Assembly: GCA_022678445.1 (NCBI GenBank) | Contig: JALBWU010000006.1 | Coordinates: forward strand, 124,001 to 188,000 | Origin: Candidatus Aramenus sp. CH1 | Lineage (GTDB): Archaea > Thermoproteota > Thermoprotei_A > Sulfolobales > Sulfolobaceae | Direction of reading: 5' to 3' | Length of the DNA stretch: 64,000 bases | Shown: in pieces, positions 56,935 through 64,000 of the stretch | Position numbering within the stretch: the first letter of the stretch is position 1 | How the letters are laid out: each line of letters begins with the position of its first letter | Notes under the pieces: model-generated | What the model saw: the letters and a program-made list of their open reading frames with translations, nothing else | What the model was told of the DNA's origin: nothing | Databases searched by the model: none | Translations under genes and position numbers: made by a program

Positions 56935-58314
56935 ATGCAAGGGTCTTTAGTTAATCTTCTACTAGTGGTAGTAACAATCTTGATAGCCTTATCCGTATTT
57001 TCTTTGTTCGCCTTTTTCACTTCAATATATACAGGCGAGTTATTATCTCAAGAATACGTAATAGGCTTATCTAAATCAGTACAAGTTATCACTTCATTTC
57101 CCGCATTTACTTCATTTCCCGCATTTAAGAGTGGACATCCGGTAACCCTCACGTATAATGTGAGCTACTTACTGTGGATTAAAGCCCCGGTTAAGACAAT
57201 TACTGTTATACCTTTTAGTTCGCCAGCTCAAAGTAACCCCTTTTACTTAATGCCTGTTAACCCTCAGAACGCTTATTTGTATTCGTCAACACTTAAAGGC
57301 TATGAAAAAGTTAATGACTCTACGTTCAGTTTTAACGTTTACTTACCACAAGGGGGTAGGCTTTTAGGAGAGGTAAATAATGTCCATGCGTATAACGTTT
57401 CATCTAACTATACCTATATCCTATCAGCTTGCATAGAACCTGGTCAACTAATTTACTTATGGGTATTATATTACTATCAAGGTAAATGGTATAGGCTGGA
57501 TTATACTTACTTCAATCCTTTCAATAACGGTTTACCTGTTTACTTTCTAAGTAGTAGTGGAAAGTACGATAGTAACTCAGCAAATTTAGAAGGGGCGTCT
57601 GAGCCACACATCACGATGTCTAATACTGGCTACATGATGGGACTATGGTTTGAGCCTATTGCCTTAGCAACGAAGCCAAATATGTTGCTCAATGCTACGT
57701 TTATTCCGGTGGGGAGTGCCAACGGGAATAAACAATTTTCAATAGTACTGTATCAAGTAGGAAATTTGATAAACGCTACAGTGTATAGTAATAATCAATA
57801 CTATTCTTCTAAGATATTAAGCCAAGTTCAGCTTAACCAATGGTATTATATAAACTTCACATTTGGTTCTCAGTTAAAAAGTCAAGGTAGCGTGGTTTTT
57901 AACATGTATAGCTCAAATGGTATTTCAATAACCAACCCGAGTTCGCTAAGTCTCCCTCCTGGAACTAGAAACGGTTATGTTTTAATAGTCTCATTTGGGT
58001 CAAAGAGTTTGACAACAGATGCTATATCTCAAGCCTTCTTTGCTACCTTGAAGAATACCCTTGGAATTAACAATTTGTACAATGCGTCTAATATAATGTT
58101 AAATAATGGTTACATAACTCCCGATTACAACTACTATCATAGTTTGATGGAACAATCAGAGAACAAACTATACGCTTTAGGCTACTGGTATTTCGTTTCC
58201 TTGACTAATACTCCACCTTCCCAAGTTCCCGGGACATTATGGTATTATACTAGCAATAAACTATTATCAAACACCACAATACCTGAAACCGGTTACAATA
58301 CATATGTAGCATAA
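56935..58314 (+). CDS. Pilin-like protein with possible LamG-type lectin domain
   Basis: 459 aa. N-terminal helix VNLLLVVVTILIALSVFSLF after a very short leader. Residues 60-200 are beta-rich; residues 220-380 (ITMSNTGYMMGLWFEPIALA, FSIVLYQVGNLINATVYSNN, VQLNQWYYINFTFGSQLKS) have the strand pattern and the W-Y-x-I-x-F signature of concanavalin/LamG jelly rolls, which bind sugars. An 18-bp tandem duplication at 57091-57126 gives TSFPAF twice. Likely an adhesin displayed on or near the pilus. Confidence 0.6.
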   Translation: MQGSLVNLLLVVVTILIALSVFSLFAFFTSIYTGELLSQEYVIGLSKSVQVITSFPAFTSFPAFKSGHPVTLTYNVSYLLWIKAPVKTITVIPFSSPAQSNPFYLMPVNPQNAYLYSSTLKGYEKVNDSTFSFNVYLPQGGRLLGEVNNVHAYNVSSNYTYILSACIEPGQLIYLWVLYYYQGKWYRLDYTYFNPFNNGLPVYFLSSSGKYDSNSANLEGASEPHITMSNTGYMMGLWFEPIALATKPNMLLNATFIPVGSANGNKQFSIVLYQVGNLINATVYSNNQYYSSKILSQVQLNQWYYINFTFGSQLKSQGSVVFNMYSSNGISITNPSSLSLPPGTRNGYVLIVSFGSKSLTTDAISQAFFATLKNTLGINNLYNASNIMLNNGYITPDYNYYHSLMEQSENKLYALGYWYFVSLTNTPPSQVPGTLWYYTSNKLLSNTTIPETGYNTYVA

Positions 58315-58380
58315 ACTATAGCATTCATCATATCATAAGTTACATTATTTATTTATAACCTTTAACGTTTAAAGAGATTT

Positions 58381-58823
58381 ATGGATAAGAAAAAAATTTA
58401 AGTATTTTACAATTTCTTTCTTAGCTTTTGGTACTTGGAGGATAGGAGGGGGTTATTGGTATAGTGATCATAGTAGGGATAAGGAATGGATAAACGCTAT
58501 AAGAAAAGCAATAGAATTAGGGATTACTACTATAGATACTGCTGAGATGTATGGGAATGGTCATGCTGAGGAATTGGTGGGAGAGGCAATAAAGGGTTTA
58601 AAGAGGGATGAATTGTTCATAGTATCAAAAGTTTGGCCAAGCCATGCTGATTACGATGATGTAATTAAGTCAGCTAATAAGAGTGCAAAAAGATTAGGTA
58701 CCTATATCGACTTATATTTACTTCATTCACCTTCTCGCGTACCCATATGTAAAACGATTAAGGCGTTTGAGAAATTGGTAGATGATGGTATAATAAGGTT
58801 CTTCGGTTTAAGTAATTTTGACG
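58381..58823 (+). pseudogene. Aldo/keto reductase, truncated by an IS605 end
   Basis: The N-terminal half of an AKR: FLAFGTWRIGGGYWYSDHS (after a frameshift near 58400), TTIDTAEMYGNGHAEELVGE with catalytic Asp and Tyr, FIVSKVWPSHADYDD with the Lys, and DLYLLHSPSRVPICKTIKAF with the His, then IIRFFGLSNFDVG. At 58824 the sequence changes to a tnpB 3' fragment in mid-codon run. The NADPH-binding C-terminal half is missing, so it is inactive. Confidence 0.85.
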
Positions 58824-59156
58824 TTGGTCTTATCGCAAGTTGGCGCTATAGTGAACAAACTCTACGAGCACGGCATAAAGACGTACCTAGTGATTGAGTA
58901 TAATACTTCGCGTTTTTGCGCTTACCATAACGCAAATGTAACGAGAAGGCCTAGGGGAGTCGTAAACTGTCCTTTTGGCCATAAGCTTCACAGCGACGTC
59001 AACGGAGCGTTAAACATTGTGAAACTAGGAGTTAAGAAGATTGTTAACGCGTTGAAGAAGCCTTTTTCTTTTCTCTTCACATCACGGAGTAACTCCCATA
59101 AAGGGGAGTAACGCCTTAGACCTATGCAGAACCCTCGCATGGCGGGGAGGGGTCAG
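58824..59156 (+). mobile_element. IS605-type tnpB 3' fragment and right end
   Basis: Starts abruptly at TTGGTCTTATCGCAAGTTGG, identical to the internal tnpB position 22725 of the copy at 21670, and continues through FCAYHNANVTRRPRGVVNC and DVNGALNI to the right end (GGCGGGGAGGGGTCAG) at 59156. The left part is absent. It is fused to the aldo/keto reductase reading frame. Confidence 0.85.
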
Positions 59157-59226
59157 TCTTAAATATTATCCGAAGGTATTGTGTAACGCTAAGATGCTAA
59201 ATTTATAATATGAGGAAAGATTCACA

Positions 59227-59445
59227 AGTGTGGACAAGAATTTCATTCACATAAAATTCAATTTTATTCGACGCTTATTTCGAGAATTATGTGAATAAAA
59301 TTTTCAACCATTGGCTTCCATGATAAGTCAATGCTTGATGCCTTAAGCTTCTACTAAATGTTCTCTTAAAAGAACTACACTAAAAAGATTTTTATGTCGA
59401 GTAAAATTCAATTTAAATCAAAATAACAAAATTCTTGTCCACACT
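59227..59445. mobile_element. MITE derived from the IS6-type element, copy 5
   Basis: 219 bp bounded by AGTGTGGACAAGAATTTC and its complement CTTGTCCACACT. The interior is nearly identical to copy 3 (41372-41591), differing mainly near the right end. Confidence 0.78.
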
Positions 59446-59545
59446 CTTTCTATGCGTATTAAATTCTTTCCTTTCACAGAACTAGGAAAACCTCGCAGGG
59501 TCAAACGGTCTTTCGCTTGTTCAAAGTTTTCCCTTAGCGATTTCG

Positions 59546-60583
59546 TTAAAACTCTATTTCTCTAATGACAGGGTCTGTTATCACGTATTCTCCCTCCATT
59601 TTCTCTACAAAGTTATAATTTACTAAAGCCTCTAGTACTGAACTTAGTTCCTTATCATCAATATCTCTCCTCAACTTAACAGACGTGGCAAACTTAATGT
59701 CTTTCCACCTCTTAGCTATTTTGATAGATGATAGAGTAGCCAAGTATAACTCCCTATTCCTTCCCTCTAGAAAGTGGTTTAGCTCCTCTAACATTATCTT
59801 CTTACCCTCTTCCACAGTACTCTTTAATGATTCTTCAAAGCCTAACTTCCTTATCGCGTAATTGTTACCGAAGAGTGTCAACCAACCCACTACTCCATCT
59901 AGTCGGTTAACTACTTCCTCAGCCTTACTTTCCTCAAAGTCAACGTTTGCCTCTGTCATTCCAGCCTTTAGAAACTCAACAGACGACTTTCTGTCAAACG
60001 CCTTTAGCTTTATTTCAACTGGTGGTCTACCTAATAAGGGGGAACCTTCCTTTGGATTTAATAAAGCCTTAACTAAACCAACGTAAGACCCAGAAAAGAT
60101 AAACCGGACCTTTGGATTACTCATGAACACATTTCCTAATACATCTAATAATGGCTTAGTGACTGCGGAAAGCTCTTGTACCTCATCTAGTCCTATGGCA
60201 AAGTCCTGGTTTACGGAAAGAAGTAGCTCTAACAAGCCTTTTTTAACATTTAATTTACCTTTCCTCACTTCTATACCTAAGGGACCTATAGTAAAGTTTA
60301 CGCTTACCAGGTTGAATGGTTTATTCCTATTTATCTCCAATACTAATAGTGATAGTAGGCTCCTTAGTGTTTTTACACCTCTTAAGTTTAAATAAATCCC
60401 ATTAATTCCATTCTTTTTCAGTTCATTGATTGCAACTTTCATAATGCTAGTCTTTCCTATTCCCCTTTGCCCACTAATCATTACCCAATTTTTTGAAATG
60501 ATCTGTTAGATGATGTAATTTATCTCATTCTCTCTTCCAAATAGCTCTTTTAGTTCAGTTTTAGGATGTAAATCGAATAGCAA
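59546..60583 (-). pseudogene. Archaeal ATPase (ATPase_2 family) with one nonsense codon
   Basis: The start TTG at 60583 gives LLFDLHPKTELKELFGRENE. TAA at 60506-60508 interrupts, then MISGQRGIGKTSIMKVAINE (Walker A), FAIGLDEVQELSAVTKPLLD (Walker B), RFIFSGSYVGLVKALLNPKE, VVNRLDGVVGWLTLFGN, and a C-terminal winged helix (ATLSSIKIAKRWKDIKFATS) to the stop at 59546. The frame is otherwise open over 345 codons. Members are often regulators or parts of mobile and defence loci; function unknown. The shared upstream motif at 60588 links it to the copy at 17977. Confidence 0.82.
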
Positions 60584-60587
60584 CTGT

Positions 60588-60617
60588 ACCCCCACCAGTA
60601 ACTGGTGACCCACCAGT
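60588..60617 (-). promoter_or_regulatory. 30-bp triple-segment motif, second copy
   Basis: On the minus strand it reads ACTGGTGGG, TCACCAGT, T, ACTGGTGGGGGT, 29 of 30 identical to the motif at 17946-17975, and ends 4 bases before the ATPase TTG. The middle CACCAGT can pair with either flanking ACTGGTG. Confidence 0.65.
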
Positions 60618-60832
60618 CAATTGTTATTCTAAAATAATAAGTTTTAATGGACTATTCACCTCTGCCCATGACCAAGTATTAACGTCAGTAACATTCCTAT
60701 ACAACTAGTCCCTACAGTCTTATGAGACGAGAAAATGTATTAACAAAGAAAGTCTTCTCATTCGATTAATGCTCATGTTAAACTCTTTCTTGACATAATA
60801 AGTTAAAAAACATATGTGTTTTTCTTAATGAA

Positions 60833-61235
60833 ATGCTAGTGGTTTATGAGTTTCCTCAACTTTTTGAGGACACGGTGAAGGAGAGATTAATTAGGTTTAT
60901 AGCGATTACAACGTCTGGAAGAGTGCGTCATCTTCACGACACAGGTAGACTAGGGGAATTCATTTATCCTGGAAATAAAATTCTCTTAAGAAATATTTCA
61001 GGAAAAAAAGAAGACCAGTTGTCAAGTTACTGCTGCGTGGAATAATACTTGGGTGATTGTCGATTCAAGCATACATAATATAATTGCTCAGAAAATATTG
61101 GGAGAAGCTAATAGGGAAGTTAAAGTAGAAAATAGTAGGTTAGATTTTCGAAAAGGTAATACCTTTATTGAGGTTAATTGTTTACCCAGAACTGATCTGG
61201 GGAATAAGTTTTGGAACTTACCTAATAGCTTCTAA
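60833..61235 (+). pseudogene. sfsA: SfsA-family protein, frameshifted and truncated
   Basis: First frame: FEDTVKERLIRFIAITTSGR, HLHDTGRLGEFIYPGNKILL, to 61045. After a shift near 61030 the second frame gives WVIVDSSIHNIIAQKILGEA, VKVENSRLDFRKGNTFIEVN, then an altered end. The family pattern of tumour-like OB strand, N-T-G-R/L-x-x-x-x-PG and S-R-x-D-F...E-V-K/N fits SfsA, a DNA-binding nuclease-like protein of unclear role. The C-terminal 80 residues are missing; the ATPase gene on the other strand ends here. Confidence 0.65.
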
Positions 61236-62358
61236 ACACTCTTCCTATTAGCTTCTCTGCTGGGCAATATTTTTCCTCATTTCTTACTATCCGCGACGCC
61301 TCTTCTAGTGATTTAAATAATTATATAACTCAGAATCACTTATTTCCCTACCTTCTGCGTACTCTATAGCCCTTTTTATCTCACTCCACCTACTACATTC
61401 ACTTGCAACTCTCCTCATTATTGTGTTATATATCTTTTCTTAGCTATCATTCTACTTTTCAAGAAGTTCTCAAATTCCTTTCTAATTAATTTTTCTGCAG
61501 TATGTAAAGTCAATTCTAAAGCCTTATCGTAGTCCCTGCTCTGATAATAATATCCGAAGTAAGTTTGCCAACCTGGTACTCCTCCCAATTCTTCATAAAT
61601 TTTATCATATTCATTAAAACTGATTCCAACTTCTTTAAATCCTCTCTCTAAAAATTCCTTGCTTTTCTCTCTATCAAAGGGATTTAATTCTACTCTATTC
61701 ATTGCCCTCCCATGCAAAGGAGAGTCTGGGTCGTCTATTTTTAAGTATCTATATAATAAGCCCATCTTTGAGCTTGTTAATATAATCTTGACTTTCCTCA
61801 AATTATCGAAAGAGTATGAGAAAGAGAATAGTAAATTTGTTCCCCTTAAGTTAATTAGTTCTTGAGCCTCGTCTAAAGCTACAATAACTTTATCATCAGC
61901 CCACTCGTCAAGTAATTCTAGTAATGAGGAAAATTTGACCCTATTACCTCTCCCCCAATGTAACTTTACTTCATTACCTAATATGCTAACACCCTCTATT
62001 CGTTTGAGGAAGTCTATTAGTGAGGGAAATTTTTTAGTTAAACTATTTATTTCTTTTTGAAGGTCAAGTATGAAATCCTTGAATGATATATAATTCATCT
62101 CTTCATATTTTCTCATATCTATATAGATATATGGAAACTGTGTTTCATTTATAGCGATTTTTATTACCGAAGACTTTCCAGTCCTTCAAGATGCCGGAAA
62201 AGAAGGGTTGGATAGCCTATCATTACCGAAGACTTTCCAGTCCTTCTGAGACCTAAGACTAGAGAGATCGGTGACGATAGAGGCTTGACCTTTTCTATCT
62301 CCATATCTCTATCAAAGAAATCTTTTCTGGAATTTTTAGGTGAAGGGTCGAAGATCAA
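61222..62358 (-). pseudogene. Archaeal ATPase (ATPase_2 family) disrupted by a 59-bp repeat-flanked insertion
   Basis: Start MIFDPSPKNSRKDFFDRDME at 62358; the P-loop LGLRRTGKSSV follows. Inside the P-loop codons 59 bp are added (62163-62221), shifting the frame. Removing them restores RRTGKSSVIKIAINETQFPY and the full downstream frame: VIVALDEAQELINLRGTNLL (Walker B), KIILTSSKMGLLYRYLKIDD, LGGVPGWQTYFGYYYQ. Two further one-base shifts near 61430 and 61320 lead through RVASECSRWSEIKRAIEYAE and SLEEASRIVRNEEKY to a stop at 61222. It differs in sequence from the other two ATPase copies. Confidence 0.8.
62163..62246. repeat. Exact 25-bp direct repeat bracketing a 34-bp insert
   Basis: Copy 1 at 62163-62187 and copy 2 at 62222-62246 are identical (start ATTACCGAAGAC, end CCAGTCCTTC) and encode the Walker A segment RTGKSSV on the minus strand. 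The 34 bp between them (62188-62221, starting AAGATGCCGGAAAAG) is not present elsewhere in the gene. Read on the minus strand the repeat contains GACT-GGAA-AGTC, a short hairpin with a GNRA loop. Confidence 0.9.
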
Positions 62359-62502
62359 TTCTACCCCTAGAAGTTAAATAGTTTTTCCGACTTGAAAACA
62401 TGCGGCTGAAAAATTATAGAAATATTAACAAAAATACTTATATATAATTATATTCTCAATTCTTTACTAACATTAAGCATATAATTTGATAGATTATAAC
62501 AA

Positions 62503-62530
62503 CTGACTTCCTCCCCGCCAAGGAGGTTCC
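62503..62530 (-). mobile_element. IS605 right-end remnant
   Basis: Minus strand GGAACCTCCTTGGCGGGGAG followed by GAAGTCAG matches the right end of the tnpB elements. It lies in the 250-bp gene-free gap after the ATPase start and is not attached to coding sequence. Confidence 0.55.
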
Positions 62531-62612
62531 CCTCATCTATTCGTGCCTACATATGAGGGGCAGTCGAGAGGGTCAGAGAACCCCTCCCATACATTATAGC
62601 AATAACATCCCT

Positions 62613-63107
62613 CTGGCCTCCTCCCAGCCCTGCGAGGGTTCTGCCTAGGTCTAAGGCGTTACTCCCCCTTAAGGGAAATACCCCGTGATGTGAAGAGAAA
62701 GGAAAGAGCCAAAGCGTTGACAATCTTCCTTTTTCACAATGTTTAACGCTCCGCTAACGTCGCTGTGAAGTTAACGACACCACTGGGATTTCTGTCAACC
62801 TTAACGTTATGGAAAGCGCAGAGCCGCGAAGTATTGTACTCAACAACTAGGTACGTCTTTACGCCGTACTCGTGGAGTTTGTTCACTGTAGCGCCATCTT
62901 GCGAAAAGACCAAATTTGAAGTGAGCTTGTTACCATCCTAGAAATGAAGTAAGGATAGCCCAAGTAAACTGTGGAGACGCCAAGATCCCATAAGGACTTA
63001 GCCAAGTGAGATGCTAAAGTTCTGTAAATGATGAAGCCTAGGTGAATCTTCGAGAAAAGCCTTTTCCTTTCCCTCAGTACTTCTTCCTTAGCGTTTAATT
63101 CATTAAC
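62613..63107 (-). mobile_element. IS605-type tnpB 3' fragment, left member of a tandem pair
   Basis: Right end at 62613 (GGGCTGGGAGGAGGCCAG on the minus strand), then TnpB C-terminal coding sequence with deletions: the zinc-ribbon region has lost its middle (about 62765), the frame shifts several times, and the N-terminal side ends near 63107 after LKGSNALDLVNELNAKEEVL. There it joins the next copy directly. Inactive. Confidence 0.8.
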
Positions 63108-64000
63108 CAGGTCTAAGGCGTTACTCCCCTTTAAGGGAGATACTCCGTGATGTGAAGAGAAAGGAAAGAGCCAAAGCGTTGACAATCTTCTTCACTCCTA
63201 GTTTCACAATGTTTAACGCTCCGCTAACGTCGCTGTGAAGTTTACGACACCACTGGGATTTCTGTCAACCTTAACGTTATGGTAAGCGCAGAGCCGCGAA
63301 GTATTGTACTCAACAACTAGGTACGTCTTTACGCCGTACTCGTGGAGTTTGTTCACTGTAGCGCCAACTTGCGATAAGACCAAATTTGAAGTGAGCTTGT
63401 TACCATCCTAGAAATGAAGTAAGGATAGCCCAAGTAAACTGTGGAGACACCAAAGACCACAAAGTCTTGGTGAGGTGAGATGCTAAAGTCCTGTAAATGA
63501 TGAAGCCTACGGTAAAGCTTAGTGACTCTTTCCCTTTCCCTCAACACCTCTTCCCTATCACTTCTTGGACCTTTTCTGTCTCGCTCTTCAACTTGTCAAG
63601 CTCAGCTATCTTTTTCTGAAAAGTAGAAGTTCGCTCTTAACTGCTGAACCACGGTAAAATAGAAGTACCGTCCTCAACCACGACAGTAGCCAACGCGTTT
63701 ACGCCAAGGTCAATTGACGCAACCTTTTCGCCTTTAGGCTTTTCAACTTCTCTCTTTCGCCGTGAATAACGATAGAGTTCTTCATTGGCTTACGCTTTTC
63801 TTTGCTACAGTCCTACCAACGTCAACGAAATGTGGGCGTAAAAATTGTTGCCCATCACGCGAATCTCCAGCCTACCTTGTGCGCCAAACCACCTTAACCT
63901 TCAAAGGGCATCTTCATTTTCCAATCCTTCAGAGAGATGACGCGTTTTTCTTCGTCAACTTCGTAGCGATCTTGCCTAACTACTAGGATCAACTTCTCCT
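63108..64000 (-). mobile_element. IS605-type tnpB fragment running off the window
   Basis: Begins at the 3' coding end (CAGGTCTAAGGCGTTACTCC on the + strand) without its own right-end hairpin, then repeats the same TnpB region: DVSGALNI-type end, a damaged zinc ribbon, LGYPYFISRMVTSSLQIW, RuvC VASIDLGVNALATVVVED and, toward 64000, the N-terminal RLRWFGAQGRLEIRVMGNNF and EVDEEKRVISLKDWKMKMPF. Several frameshifts. It closely resembles the lower part of the copy at 21670. The 5' end is outside the window. Confidence 0.8.

Noticed and set aside
57091-57126. 18-bp tandem repeat considered as a CRISPR-like unit.
   Set aside because: Only two adjacent units, no spacer between them, and in frame within a gene (TSFPAF twice); simple slippage.

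Overview
The window is chromosomal DNA of a thermoacidophilic crenarchaeon of the order Sulfolobales. The evidence is the archaeal type I-A CRISPR parts (cas3', cas3'', csa4, cas6, csa3) with a 24-nt repeat, HTH_10 regulators, VapBC pairs, a thermopsin pseudogene, class III (pilin-like) signal peptides, and IS200/IS605 and IS6 element families typical of that order. I cannot name a genus. Many genes carry one isolated single-base frameshift, so either the assembly has indel errors or the region is decaying; both readings are kept open below.

Layout. 0-1.2 kb: AAA ATPase (cut by the window edge) plus an HTH partner. 1.3-7.8 kb: a reduced and damaged type I-A CRISPR locus: C-terminal scrap of cas5, cas3', cas3'', frameshifted csa4, an orphan gene, frameshifted cas6, a four-repeat array and frameshifted csa3, which is translationally coupled to an RHH regulator. 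7.8-17 kb: two VapBC pairs, a coiled-coil PD-(D/E)XK protein, an ATP-cone protein, thiC, a glycosyltransferase, tusA, an HTH_10 regulator and a membrane-anchored resolvase-like nuclease, separated by MITEs and a tnpB remnant. 17-24 kb: a GC-richer gene graveyard (ATPase, thermopsin, surface protein, tnpB). 24-28.3 kb: peroxiredoxin, then a compact GC-richer block (DUF488, HTH_10, cyanase, class II amidotransferase). 28.4-32.4 kb: a tnpB copy, an unusual PIN-nuclease/helical-protein pair and a broken TOPRIM gene. 32.4-51.1 kb: a surface glycan cluster: rmlDABC (dTDP-rhamnose), flippase, GT2/GT4 glycosyltransferases, FkbM methyltransferases, a large polytopic membrane protein, and a carbamoyltransferase beheaded by an IS6-type element. 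52.8-58.3 kb: an operon of pilin-like proteins and a divergent pilin-like protein that may carry a LamG-type lectin domain. 58.4-64 kb: aldo/keto reductase fused to a tnpB end, two damaged ATPase_2 genes, an sfsA remnant and tandem tnpB fragments.

How it fits together. The glycan and pilin blocks form one cell-surface programme: nucleotide-sugar supply, chain assembly, flipping, and secreted filament or adhesin proteins rich in Asn-X-Ser/Thr sequons. The rest is accessory DNA shaped by two mobile families. One is an IS6-type element at 51.1-51.9 kb with deletion-derivative MITEs. The other is a tnpB-only IS605-type element with copies, fragments and minimal end-to-end scars. The most unusual observation is in an ATPase gene at 62.2 kb: a 34-bp foreign-looking insert flanked by an exact 25-bp direct repeat of the Walker A coding sequence, the footprint expected of an off-target CRISPR spacer integration. 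Other leads are a 30-bp alternately pairing motif at the ribosome binding site of two ATPase genes, the PIN/helical-protein pair, and the RHH-csa3 coupling.
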